Made by a program: the position numbers and the translations under genes. A stretch of 64,000 nt of DNA, from contig CAWCDW010000003.1 of assembly GCA_963794475.1 (NCBI GenBank), forward strand, positions 186,001 to 250,000. Reading direction: 5' to 3'. Source of the stretch: GAS188 sp963794475 (GTDB lineage: Bacteria > Pseudomonadota > Alphaproteobacteria > Rhizobiales > Beijerinckiaceae). Of this stretch, positions 16,704 through 25,052 are shown piece after piece (the stretch's first letter is position 1; each line of letters opens with the position of its first letter). Below the pieces are notes generated by a model. That model saw only the letters and a program-made list of their open reading frames with translations. It had not been told where the DNA came from and ran no database searches.

Positions 16704-18050
16704 TCATGGCGCAAGACCGGCCGCGATCGCCCGTTCGCGGTAAGTCATCTTCGGCAGCCTCTCCCTGACATCAGGCGTGATCGTTCGGACCGAGTGCGTG
16801 TGGCTGCGCGGCCCCGGCGGCCGAAGCCGAGGGCCGACGACCACGCTTCCGATCTCGCGCCAGGCGAAGCTCTCGACCACAGCCCGCCGATAACGGCCGC
16901 CGCTCATCATCCGGTCCGTGGCGATGAGCGCCTCCGCCACGTCGAGATAGCTGAAGTAGTCGGCCTTGAGCCGCTTCCAGGTCTCCGCCAGCGCATGGCC
17001 GACATAGTCGCGCGCGTCGGTGAGCGCGGCACGCAAGCCCTCGTATTGGGTGGCGAAGGCGGATTCGAAGGCCGGCTGAATGAGCGTCGCGAGCGCGGGT
17101 TCGTCGCGGACCCGGCGCGTCGCTTCCGCGATGGCGCGCGGGATCAAGCCGCGCTCGACGAGAAGCTCCTGGTAGATATCGACGGCGATGTCGAAGATCG
17201 CGCCCGTGAGCGGCTGCGACAGCGTGTGCTCGTCGTCCCAGCCGGCGGCGAATTCGGAGAGCTTGATGTCGTTGCTCGCAAGCCTGATCTGATCATGCGG
17301 CGATAATTCGGCGAAACGGTCGAGCTCGTTGAAGACGTAAAGATTGCCATGTGTCTCTTCGAGAAGATGCACGATCAGGGATTCGAAATGCAGCGCCGCG
17401 ATGAGGGCCGTCGTGTCGGCGGCCGATTCCTGAAATCCGTAATATTCGCCTCTTTGCGCCAAGGGCGACGGGACGCCGATCGTCGAATAGATGATGAGAT
17501 GGCCGAGCTCATGAGCCATCACATCGAAGTTGAGCGCATAAGGGACAGCCGCGCCGTCGGCTTGCGGATGCGAGCCGATTTCCATGAAGCCGTAACCCGC
17601 ATAGGCGTTGTGGAGAGCGGGAAGGATAACGATCTCGAGCTGCCGGTAGTCGCGCGCGAAATGCCAATCGATGGTGCGGCCGAAGTAGCGCTCCCAGATG
17701 TCGAGCACGAAGCGCACCGTACCGAAGACATGCGCCTCCTCGAACTCCGGCGTGCCCTCGGGGACGCGGTCGAAATGCCCCTCCTCGTCCGGGCATACGG
17801 GCCGATAGCTCGGCCCTCGATAAGGCGGCAGATGGAGGCTCGGCGTTCCGAGCGGGCCGGGATTGATGCCATAAGGGAGGCGCTTGTCGATCGGATTGAT
17901 CAGCAGCATCCGCTCGTCGGAAGGTCCCGGCCCGATCGAGCCCGGAGGGTTGGAAACGCTCACCGTTTCAGGAGGCCATTCCGGATGCACGTAGGGCGGC
18001 TTCGGGAAAAGCCTGAACCTCACGCCGCCCGCGCAGCATTGCTGGTGCAC
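16704..18050 (-). CDS. Gluzincin-like HEXXH zinc metallopeptidase
   Basis: About 448 residues. The zinc motif H-E-L-G-H-L-I-I-Y is near residue 180, and E-S-A-A-D-T-T-A about 25 residues later supplies a plausible third ligand Glu, as in thermolysin-like gluzincins. No signal peptide or membrane helix is seen, so cytosolic action is likely. I prefer the GTG at 18050 because GGAGG lies five to six bases before it; an ATG at 18080, 13 bases after the YcaO-TfuA stop, lacks an RBS. The N-terminus holds an unusual pair of cysteines (Q-C-C-A-G-G). Being next to a peptide-modifying enzyme, it could cleave a leader or process a substrate; this is inference from context only. Confidence 0.75.
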   Translation of the reverse strand: MHQQCCAGGVRFRLFPKPPYVHPEWPPETVSVSNPPGSIGPGPSDERMLLINPIDKRLPYGINPGPLGTPSLHLPPYRGPSYRPVCPDEEGHFDRVPEGTPEFEEAHVFGTVRFVLDIWERYFGRTIDWHFARDYRQLEIVILPALHNAYAGYGFMEIGSHPQADGAAVPYALNFDVMAHELGHLIIYSTIGVPSPLAQRGEYYGFQESAADTTALIAALHFESLIVHLLEETHGNLYVFNELDRFAELSPHDQIRLASNDIKLSEFAAGWDDEHTLSQPLTGAIFDIAVDIYQELLVERGLIPRAIAEATRRVRDEPALATLIQPAFESAFATQYEGLRAALTDARDYVGHALAETWKRLKADYFSYLDVAEALIATDRMMSGGRYRRAVVESFAWREIGSVVVGPRLRPPGPRSHTHSVRTITPDVRERLPKMTYRERAIAAGLAP

Positions 18051-18093
18051 GTTCCCCTCCGATAACGAAGGAGAGACCATTCAGTTACTAGAG

Positions 18094-20634
18094 TCAAGGT
18101 GATTTCGAGTAAACGTTCAAGTAAAGCCATTCCCGATGTACTGCCGCGTCTAATGCTTCGATATTTTCGAAGCCTAACCGGCGGGCGAAATCTTCGAGGT
18201 CGTCAGGCATCGGCGAGCCCAGCCGGTTTTCGAAATACCAAAGCCGGAGTGTGATGCCGAGAAGACGTGTTGGCGCCTGGGCCTCGGCGGTTCGAGCCAC
18301 TACCTCTTGTTTCTTCGCCGCTCGCTCGGCAAGCCGCGCATACGTGCCGCTGAGGCGCAATTCCTCGAGCAGAGCGGTTTCGAGCGATCGTTCGAATCTT
18401 CGACGCAGCTCCTCGAGGCGCGCCTCATTTTCGATCATCCTCTCCAGGGAAACCGGATCGAGATCATTCGCCGCCATCCAGCGGTCGAGCTCGGCCCTGG
18501 TGTAGAGGCCGAGCTTGGCGCGAAGCTTCGTCAGCGCCGCTCGGTTCTCGTCACGCGAGGGCTCGGCGGGCCGTGCGATGCCGTTGGCCGCGACCATGCG
18601 CAGAAGCGCCCGGGTTTCAACCCGCCCGTAGGCGTCGGGCCCTTCGAGCCGCAGCTCATCGAGAACGCGCTGCGTTGGAAGCGAAGAAACCGCTGTGGCG
18701 CCGGCGCACCGAGCGACGAACTGATCCCATAAAAAGGTCCACTCGAAATGAAACGACGGGACCATGGGCGCATCCGCCGTGCTCGCTTCCTGCATCGCCG
18801 CGAGCATCCCAATGGCGTCCAATCGCTTGCGGTCCACGCGCCCCTCTGGAAGCCAGTCCTGGAGCGCGACGAGCTCCGCTTCGGCGATGCCCTTCGAAGC
18901 CGCGGCCGCCAGCAATTCAGGCCAGTTGCGTTCGCCGAAGAAAACGGACTTTGCGAGGTTTTCGAGCGACCTTCGGGAACCCGGCTCGAGCACACCCTTC
19001 ATCTGCGCGAGAGCCAGCGTCTCGCGGATATTGACCATCGGTTCGGAGGCAGCGAGGTAGCCGAGCTCGGCCGGGCCATGCAGCACGGCCACTTCATCGT
19101 CGTCCTCCAGGACGCCGTCGCGGAACGCCTCGAAAATTCGCCCGATGCCGCGCATGCCGAAGCTGTGCAGCTCCGCCGCGCGCAGCGCACCCATGCTGGC
19201 GCTGCCGAAGACGGGCACGCCCTCGGAGATCGCCCAAAGAATTTCCTTGTGCCAAACCGAAGGGGCGCCGGAGAAATAGCCGTCGATGATGCCGATGGCG
19301 CGAGGTCGGTTTCGAGCGGCGCGGTAGACATCGCCCTGGGAAACCGGAGGCCGGCAGATGAAATCCCCGGCCGCAGCCACCTCCTCGGGCCCGAGCGTCG
19401 GGCCGACGAAGACGATGGAGGTCATGAGCGTCCCATCCGCGCGCCGCGCCCGCGGTCCCGGCAAGTATTGCGACTGGTGATGATCCGATCCTTCAAGGCC
19501 CGGAACGACGACCCGCACCACCGGGATGGCGAACTCAGGGCGCGTGAGATCCACCGCGATCGCCTGCTCGAGCCCGATCGAGCGGAGCCTGTCGAGAAGC
19601 CAGGCCACGGCGGCCGCCGGAGTTTCGCAGGTCATGCTTGCGGCCGATCTGAAGTCTCGAGCGCGCCCTGTCGGTCGCATCAAGGCGCGCGCCTCGGCGG
19701 CCCGTCGCCCCAGAACCGCGGGATCATAGTCGGCCGGCTCGATGTCTTCTCGCGAGCCGATGATATAGGTCGTGCGAACCTGCGCCGCTTCGAGGATCGC
19801 ACGCCGAAGCGCGGTCGCGCGCGCGGGATGGCAGGCAGCGCCGACGCCGATATGGCCCGTCGCCGCGACGCGATCGACGATCAGGCATTGGAACGCGCAG
19901 ACGCCCACGTCGGTCGTGATATCCCAGACGCCGAGGTCGAGCCCCGCCCGCGCCAGGAGATCGAGCACGGCAAGCGACTGGGGATCATCGATCGAGGCGA
20001 GGTCGAGACGCCTGTCGTCTTGCTCGGCGGATGGGCTTCGATGCCAGAGAGTGGTCGCATCGCGCTCGATGATTTCGCAGATGGCGTGACTTACCGCCTC
20101 CGGCAAGTGATTGCCTGAAGCGAGGCCATTGGTGCTCATCGAAAAGCAGCCGGACATTGGCGGCCCATCCATCCGCGAATCGGCGTGGACGATTTCGAAG
20201 GGCAGCAAGATCGAGCCGCCATCCATCAAGTTGCGGCCCTCGACCCAAAGGATCGGCAGGTGCGGGTCTAATTGTCTCCCGGGCGGCGCGCGCGGCAAGG
20301 CATGGATATCGACGATCGGCTGATCGCCGTCGAGATCCGCGAGGCTGGCATGCCGGAGCGGAAGGCGAATATTTTCGGCGTGCCAGGTCTCGGCGGCTTC
20401 CATCAACGCGGAGGCTTGCGCGGAAGAAAGATCGATCCCCTTGCCGTTGAATACCGCACTCGACCGGGCATTGGGCCGGCATACCATGACGACGGGGATG
20501 CCGGTGCGATCCAAGCCCGTGAGATTGGCGATGCGGGTGATGCCGAACGCTTCGGCAAAGGCCTTGACGCGTGCGATCGTCGCTGGGGCGGGCACAGGCC
20601 CTTGATCGTCGAGACCGCAGGACTCGGTTGTCAC
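18094..20634 (-). CDS. YcaO-TfuA fusion protein, putative peptide thioamidation enzyme
   Basis: An 846-residue fusion. Residues 1-400 are a YcaO domain with all three ATP-binding motifs: S-A-L-M-E-A-A-E near 75-82, E-I-I-E-R-D near 187-192 and E-A-A-Q-V-R near 282-287. From M404 a complete TfuA domain begins (I-V-F-V-G-P-T-L-G-P, then G-I-I-D-G-Y-F, W-H-K-E-I-L-W-A, G-S-A-S-M-G-A-L-R-A-A-E-L), with a helical C-terminal extension. YcaO-TfuA pairs are known to convert backbone amides to thioamides, as in methanogen McrA glycine and thioviridamide-type peptides; TfuA is thought to deliver sulfur. They are usually separate genes. The start is GTG 20634; a stop lies 21 codons upstream in frame and no ATG intervenes. 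Confidence 0.88.
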   Translation of the reverse strand: MTTESCGLDDQGPVPAPATIARVKAFAEAFGITRIANLTGLDRTGIPVVMVCRPNARSSAVFNGKGIDLSSAQASALMEAAETWHAENIRLPLRHASLADLDGDQPIVDIHALPRAPPGRQLDPHLPILWVEGRNLMDGGSILLPFEIVHADSRMDGPPMSGCFSMSTNGLASGNHLPEAVSHAICEIIERDATTLWHRSPSAEQDDRRLDLASIDDPQSLAVLDLLARAGLDLGVWDITTDVGVCAFQCLIVDRVAATGHIGVGAACHPARATALRRAILEAAQVRTTYIIGSREDIEPADYDPAVLGRRAAEARALMRPTGRARDFRSAASMTCETPAAAVAWLLDRLRSIGLEQAIAVDLTRPEFAIPVVRVVVPGLEGSDHHQSQYLPGPRARRADGTLMTSIVFVGPTLGPEEVAAAGDFICRPPVSQGDVYRAARNRPRAIGIIDGYFSGAPSVWHKEILWAISEGVPVFGSASMGALRAAELHSFGMRGIGRIFEAFRDGVLEDDDEVAVLHGPAELGYLAASEPMVNIRETLALAQMKGVLEPGSRRSLENLAKSVFFGERNWPELLAAAASKGIAEAELVALQDWLPEGRVDRKRLDAIGMLAAMQEASTADAPMVPSFHFEWTFLWDQFVARCAGATAVSSLPTQRVLDELRLEGPDAYGRVETRALLRMVAANGIARPAEPSRDENRAALTKLRAKLGLYTRAELDRWMAANDLDPVSLERMIENEARLEELRRRFERSLETALLEELRLSGTYARLAERAAKKQEVVARTAEAQAPTRLLGITLRLWYFENRLGSPMPDDLEDFARRLGFENIEALDAAVHREWLYLNVYSKSP

Positions 20635-20742
20635 GCCAACCTCGCCAAGCTCGCGATTGCACCACTTCGAGCCGTCCTGGATCGCGCCAGTCGCTCAGCG
20701 GGGAAAACTTAAAACGTAATTCAGCTTTGTGCCAGCGCCCTC

Positions 20743-21675
20743 TCAAGAGCCGGTGTGCGGCGCGAGGTACCAGATCCACAAGGTGACGGTGACCGCGGCC
20801 GCGGCCGTCGAGATAGCGATCGCGGTCGCGGCGAAATCGGCCGCCTCCTTGTATTTATAGGCGAAGAGATACGCATTGATGCCGCAAGGGCAGGCGGCGA
20901 ACAAGGTGGCGACGCCCGCCCAGACCGGATCGATGGCGAAGAGCTTCGCGGCCAAGAGATAAACGATAAGCGGATGAAGGACGATCTTGATCACGGTGAC
21001 GATCGAAGGCAGCGCGATGCCCGCCTGCAGGCCGTAACGGCGCATCGCGATGCCCATTGAGAAGAGCGCGCAAGGCACCGCCGAAGCTGCCACCATGTCG
21101 AGCACCGATTTTACCGGCGCAAGCTCGGCCAAGGAGACGCCGAGAAGCCGCGCGGCCGCGCCGAGCGCCATGGCGATCAGAATGGGGTGGCGAGCGAGGC
21201 GGGAAATGATTGCCGTGACCCGCAGATGGCCGCCCTCGGCAAGCACGGTCGCCGCCGTCATGGTGACGGGGAGGTGAACCGCGATGAGAAGGAAGAGCGG
21301 GACCTCGCCCGCCTTGCCGAAGGCCTTGAGGATCAAAGGGATGCCGACGAGCACCGTGTTCGCCTGCCCGGCCGCGAAGCCCGCGACCACGCGCGGCAAG
21401 CGCCCGTAATGGAAGAAGCGCCCGGCGATCCACATGGAGAGCGTCCAGACCACGGCGACGCCGCCGAAATAAGAGATCCAGTAGCCCCAGGGCTGCTCGC
21501 TCGGAATACGGGCGGTGGATAGGGTCTGGAAGATCAAGAAAGGGATGGCGATGTCATTCACGAATTCCGACAAGCCGTCACCCATACGGTCCGTCACATA
21601 GCGCGCGAGCCGCGCGACATAACCGAGGAGAATGACGCCGAAGACCGGCAGCACCACGAGAAGCGCGTCGAACAT
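20743..21675 (-). CDS. AEC family transporter (auxin efflux carrier type)
   Basis: A 310-residue integral membrane protein with about ten hydrophobic helices. The start M-F-D-A-L-L-V-V-L-P-V-F-G-V-I-L-L-G-Y and the central F-A-A-G-Q-A-N-T-V-L-V-G-I-P-L segment are typical of the AEC/BART superfamily. Members in bacteria export or import small organic acids such as malate. The substrate is not predictable. It lies 108 bases upstream of the YcaO-TfuA gene on the same strand and could be co-transcribed or unrelated; the gap is AT-rich and may hold a promoter. Confidence 0.85.
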   Translation of the reverse strand: MFDALLVVLPVFGVILLGYVARLARYVTDRMGDGLSEFVNDIAIPFLIFQTLSTARIPSEQPWGYWISYFGGVAVVWTLSMWIAGRFFHYGRLPRVVAGFAAGQANTVLVGIPLILKAFGKAGEVPLFLLIAVHLPVTMTAATVLAEGGHLRVTAIISRLARHPILIAMALGAAARLLGVSLAELAPVKSVLDMVAASAVPCALFSMGIAMRRYGLQAGIALPSIVTVIKIVLHPLIVYLLAAKLFAIDPVWAGVATLFAACPCGINAYLFAYKYKEAADFAATAIAISTAAAAVTVTLWIWYLAPHTGS

Positions 21676-21844
21676 GCAAAGGTTTCGGCAGGGTTGCGGG
21701 CTTTCGCCTTAGCACGACGAGGCCGTCTTGGCGCGAGACTATTGTGGGTTCGTGGTTGGAGCTCGGCGCGGGACGGGCCCTCGCTCGAGGCGCTCGGTTG
21801 AAGCAGCGCGCACCTTCCCTGACGCGGTCCGATGCGAATGCCGA

Positions 21845-22369
21845 CTACGCTTCCGCGCGGATCGCGGCGATCATCTGCCGCAGCTTTTCGAAATCGCGCT
21901 CGTTGCGGTAAGGGGTCAGGTCGAGGTCGTCCGGCACTTTCTTCAACGTCTCGTCGTCGATCTCGCGCTCATGCGCCTTGGTGAAGGCGTTGTAGTCTCG
22001 CCATGTGAGACCCTCCGCTTCCACCGCCGCTTTTTCGGCCCTGAGCGCGATCTGATGCGCGTGCAGGTAATGAAGGCCAAGCTCGTCGAGGAGAGCTTTT
22101 TCGACGGCCTCGTGCAGGATGAGGAAGCGATCTGTCCGCACCCGCTTGCCGCCGAGCGAGGCCGATCTCGGCATGTGGCGATCGATATAGATCTTTTCCC
22201 CATTCTGGCTGTAGCCCGCGATGTAGGGAATGTCGTGGCCGCGATCGATCTTCTTGACGCGGGATACGACCGCCTTGAGCACGTCGCTCATGACGCGAGC
22301 GTCGATGTCCTCGCTTTTCCTGCGAACCTCGTGTTCCGTGTCGACCGACAAGGGAGCATTGACGAGCAT
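21845..22369 (-). CDS. Uncharacterised protein with a possible HExxE/H metal site
   Basis: A 174-residue soluble protein. I do not recognise the family. Residues 86-112 read H-E-A-V-E, then Y-L-H-A-H-Q-I-A-L-R-A-E, a spacing of acidic and histidine residues that resembles metal-binding hydrolases. The rest includes an I-D-R-G-H-D-I-P-Y-I-A-G-Y motif and a charged C-terminus. The gene sits 16 bases before the DUF3606 gene on the same strand, going downstream from it, so DUF3606 is transcribed after it. Function unknown. Confidence 0.65.
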   Translation of the reverse strand: MLVNAPLSVDTEHEVRRKSEDIDARVMSDVLKAVVSRVKKIDRGHDIPYIAGYSQNGEKIYIDRHMPRSASLGGKRVRTDRFLILHEAVEKALLDELGLHYLHAHQIALRAEKAAVEAEGLTWRDYNAFTKAHEREIDDETLKKVPDDLDLTPYRNERDFEKLRQMIAAIRAEA

Positions 22370-22385
22370 GGGCTGGGGACCTCGA

Positions 22386-22574
22386 TCAATTGCGCTTGAG
22401 CTTCTTGGCGGCCTGGTCGAGCTTCATGCAATCGTTGCCGACCTTCGCGATCAAGCTGCGCGCTTCGACCATGCTGAGCCCGTGCTTGCGCGCGAAATCC
22501 GCGACTTCATAAGACATGTCCTTCGGGGCCGGCTCGCGCTCGACGCTACTTGCCCTGATACCGTCCTCTCTCAT
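22386..22574 (-). CDS. DUF3606 family small protein
   Basis: A 62-residue protein with the DUF3606 core Y-E-V-A-D-F-A-R-K-H-G-L-S-M-V-E-A-R-S-L-I. These small alphaproteobacterial proteins are often under general stress control; the biochemical role is unknown. The RBS AAAGGAG lies six bases before the ATG at 22574. A GGAAA-N17-CGTT element upstream fits an EcfG promoter, so it is probably in the PhyR-EcfG regulon. Confidence 0.8.
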   Translation of the reverse strand: MREDGIRASSVEREPAPKDMSYEVADFARKHGLSMVEARSLIAKVGNDCMKLDQAAKKLKRN

Positions 22575-22597
22575 CGCATGCTCCTTTGACGCGTTAG

Positions 22598-22623
22598 AAC
22601 GGCAAAAGCGCGAGAAAGTTTCC
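22598..22623 (-). promoter_or_regulatory. Predicted EcfG-type promoter for the DUF3606 gene
   Basis: On the minus strand, GGAAA (22623-22619), a 17-base spacer, then CGTT (22601-22598). One mismatch to the GGAAC-N16/17-CGTT consensus. The start codon follows about 24 bases later. Confidence 0.5.
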
Positions 22624-22630
22624 TCGACAC

Positions 22631-22699
22631 GGAGGGGGGCGCGGACAGGAATTGGCGATGGCGCCCTCCTCCAGCGGGCGGTTTCGCCCGCCCTTTTTT
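22631..22699 (+). ncRNA. Candidate structured small RNA ending in an intrinsic terminator
   Basis: Two successive stem-loops: arms 22631-22642 (GGAGGGGGGCGC) and 22661-22672 (GCGCCCTCCTCC), pairing with one G-U, then a 7-bp GC-rich hairpin with a T-run. No plus-strand protein gene precedes it. The CCTCCTCC segment is complementary to Shine-Dalgarno sequences, a feature of several alphaproteobacterial sRNA families. I see no convincing promoter, so transcription is not established. Confidence 0.35.
22674..22699 (+). terminator. Intrinsic terminator
   Basis: Perfect 7-bp stem GCGGGCG / CGCCCGC with a GTTT loop, followed by CCTTTTTT. The T-run is on the plus strand, so it terminates a plus-strand transcript just before tRNA-Val. 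Confidence 0.75.
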
Positions 22700-22878
22700 C
22701 CAAGGCGGAAACCGCACAACTCCTGCGCTACCTCACCTGGCCAGATCATGGGCTCGAGACAGGGCTTGAGACGGGTCGTGCGCCCGACGGCTGTTGCGAG
22801 CGACGGGTCCTTGCCATCACCCGGCTTTGCCGCGTATAGGACAAGGCACGCGCCGAGCTTTCGGTGCGACCCTGGTGC

Positions 22879-22953
<75 letters not shown>

Positions 22954-23051
22954 AAACTGCTGACAATTTCATTTCATTTGGCTCGGCATCCAGCTTCACC
23001 GTCCCAGCCGCTCGGGATAGAAATGTTCATCGATGACCGTAGGAGGCTGTA

Positions 23052-23504
23052 ATGCCCGATACTGGGAAGGCCCGCGCCGTGGGCGTGAATCACATTGCGT
23101 TGGAGGTGGGCGACATCGAGGAAGCACTGGCTTTCTATGATCGGATTTTCGATTTCGAGCTACGAAGCAAGAGCGAGAGCATGGCTTTCATCGATCTCGG
23201 CGACCAGTTCATCGCGCTCCAGAAAGGCCGCCGCCAGGGCGCCGACGACGGACGTCATTTCGGCCTCGTTGTCGACGATAAGGAAGCCGTCCGCCGAGCG
23301 TTGGTCAATGCTGGCGTGGATTCGCTTCCGGGGCCGTTCCTGGATTTCCGCGATCCCTGGGGCAATCGAATCGAGATCGTCGGCTACGACAACATTCAGT
23401 TCACCAAGGCTCCCAACGTCCTGCGCGGCATGGGCCTGGAGCATCTGGCCAAGACTGAGGGCGCCATCAAGGAGTTGGCCCAGAAAGGCATGGCGCCAGG
23501 TTAG
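23052..23504 (+). CDS. VOC (glyoxalase/bleomycin resistance) family protein
   Basis: A 150-residue VOC-fold protein: V-N-H-I-A-L-E-V-G-D-I-E-E-A-L-A-F-Y at the start, a H-F-G-L-V-V-D-D strand in the middle and F-x-D-P-W-G-N-R-I-E-I-V late, the usual metal-ligand positions H, H and E. The family includes glyoxalases, dioxygenases and resistance proteins, so the substrate is not known. The RBS GTAGGAGG precedes the ATG. It is followed by a convergent small gene. Confidence 0.85.
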   Translation: MPDTGKARAVGVNHIALEVGDIEEALAFYDRIFDFELRSKSESMAFIDLGDQFIALQKGRRQGADDGRHFGLVVDDKEAVRRALVNAGVDSLPGPFLDFRDPWGNRIEIVGYDNIQFTKAPNVLRGMGLEHLAKTEGAIKELAQKGMAPG

Positions 23505-23600
23505 CGCCGATCAGCGATAGGAGCAGGTCCGCTAGCGAGGGAAAGGATCGTGGGGTCAAGCCCGAACGAACCGTCTTCCTCGGCTTGCAGGAAAGGGCCG

Positions 23601-23828
23601 TTATGGGCACCGGGATAGCTGATCCGGAGCGGGGGTCGTGCAAGGCGCGAGCCAGGGCGATTTGACCACGCCCGGTCGTGCCTCCCGCGCATTGTCCTTA
23701 AGACTCTGCCCAACACTGGCATAGAGAGCTCGTGCTTCCCCGATGGAGACGCCATCCTGGTTCATAAGCGCCACCACTATTGGCTCGGCGAGCAACTCCT
23801 CAAGAGAGATTTCCGTTCGGAAAGCCAT
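23601..23828 (-). CDS. Small hypothetical protein
   Basis: A 75-residue protein starting M-A-F-R-T-E-I-S-L-E-E-L-L, with an acidic helical first half and a basic, proline-containing tail. The RBS AGGAGAAG lies five bases before the ATG at 23828, which argues for real translation. The pattern V-S-I-G-E-A-R-A-L-Y-A-S-V-G-Q-S resembles the DUF3606-like small proteins nearby, but I cannot assign a family. No membrane segment. Confidence 0.55.
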   Translation of the reverse strand: MAFRTEISLEELLAEPIVVALMNQDGVSIGEARALYASVGQSLKDNAREARPGVVKSPWLAPCTTPAPDQLSRCP

Positions 23829-23903
23829 TTCGCTTCTCCTAACCGGCACCCGCTCAGGGTTAGCAGGCAAATGCGAACGCACCGCGACAATAAATTTAAA
23901 GAA

Positions 23904-23917
23904 GCTCAGCGCTGAGC
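23904..23917. repeat. Perfect 14-base palindrome GCTCAGCGCTGAGC
   Basis: A self-complementary sequence in the 225-base gap before the small hypothetical gene. It may be an operator; no partner regulator is evident. Confidence 0.4.
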
Positions 23918-24053
23918 GGGCTTGGCATTTGGAATTTGGGAAATGTCGGGCACGATCGCAAGAGGACCTTGCGCGAGCGCTGGCTCATCACAACCGGCGC
24001 CGATGAACAGACAATGCCGGCAAGAGCAAACCCAGCCTTCGGTGCACGCGGCC

Positions 24054-24824
24054 TCATCTGCCACGTTGCGGCTGCCATTCGATGATGCGGATCGGCGTCG
24101 GGTTCCAGCCGCTGCACGGATTAAACCGCTGCGGGCAGTTCGAGATCACTACCAGCACGTCGTTCTCGGCGCGCAGGTCAACGTAGTCGCCGGGTTCGCT
24201 CAAGCCGTCGACGATCTCTGTCGAGCCGTCAGGGCGCACCGGCACGTTCATGAAGAAGTTGATGTTGGCGGGGATGTCGCGCGGGTCCATGCCGTGGGCG
24301 CGCAGAGCGGTGATGAAGTTGCTGCGGCAGCTCGGCGTGCCCTTGATGCCGTAGCGCATGTAGTTGACTTCGGTGCTGCAGCAGCCGCCGATCGTATCGT
24401 GGTGGCCGACCGTGTCCTCGACGATGGTCATCAAGACCTCGCCGAGATCGGAAATCAGCTTGAAGCCTTTGCCGACATAGACGGAGCGGTTGATCTTGAT
24501 GGTGTTGGCGGCGTTGTAACGGTTCTCGTGGTTGGCCGCGTCGTAGACGAGGAAATCGACTGCCTGCTGGCCCTCGAGATCGATGATGCGCAAGTGATTG
24601 CCCTTGGCGAGCTTGCAGGTGAAGGGGCCGGGCTCGACGATGCGATCGGAAAGGGCCCTGCCCGGAAACTGCAGTGCCCTGCCGAGCTTCTGGCCACCGA
24701 CCCGCGCCTTTACCTCCGTGGCGCGCTTCAATGATCTTTCGCGCTCCTTCGCCGCCAGCGCGCGCGTATGCGCCGCGCGTTCCTCGTCCGTGACGTGGTC
24801 GCCTTCCAGAAGGATCCCGGCCAT
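24054..24824 (-). CDS. DUF1989 (urea carboxylase-associated) family protein
   Basis: A 256-residue protein with the DUF1989 hallmarks: the G-N-H-L-R-I-I-D-L-E-G-Q-Q-A-V-D-F-L segment, D-T-V-G-H-H-D-T-I-G-G-C-C-S, and P-A-N-I-N-F-F-M-N-V. Members are usually encoded beside urea carboxylase or aminomethyltransferase genes and are linked to guanidine or urea metabolism; no such partner is present here. The conserved His and Cys suggest metal binding. I chose ATG 24824 because it gives a typical N-terminus; the open frame extends further upstream through an IS remnant, which is not part of the gene. Confidence 0.8.
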   Translation of the reverse strand: MAGILLEGDHVTDEERAAHTRALAAKERERSLKRATEVKARVGGQKLGRALQFPGRALSDRIVEPGPFTCKLAKGNHLRIIDLEGQQAVDFLVYDAANHENRYNAANTIKINRSVYVGKGFKLISDLGEVLMTIVEDTVGHHDTIGGCCSTEVNYMRYGIKGTPSCRSNFITALRAHGMDPRDIPANINFFMNVPVRPDGSTEIVDGLSEPGDYVDLRAENDVLVVISNCPQRFNPCSGWNPTPIRIIEWQPQRGR

Positions 24825-24971
24825 GGGTGCCCTCACATCGAATGACTGGCGATCATTCAACCGCGCGCCGTCCAGACTTGTAAATACACTTGTTTGCCGT
24901 CCGTTCAATTGTGGCGCCATCAAAGACATAGAACGCTTCGCCAAGATGAATGTGGAGAACCGGCGCCTTCG

Positions 24972-25052
24972 TCCCACGGCCTGAACGGCTCGTGGGAAAG
25001 GTGTGCCCTTGCCGAGAGACAGATGGGTGCGTGCACGGTTGCAATAGCGCAT
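24972..25052 (-). pseudogene. Remnant of an IS481/IS3-type integrase C-terminus
   Basis: The minus strand reads Y-C-N-R-A-R-T-H-L-S-L-G-K-G-T-P-F followed by P-R-A-V-Q-A-V-G-R, closely similar to the conserved end of DDE transposases of the IS481 type (YxNxxRTHLSLxKDAP). Nothing upstream restores an intact gene. The rest of 24825-25374 holds no recognisable gene. Confidence 0.5.

Noticed and set aside
18748..20118. 456-codon plus-strand frame inside the YcaO-TfuA gene
   Set aside because: Antisense to a clearly conserved two-domain protein; no motif of its own.
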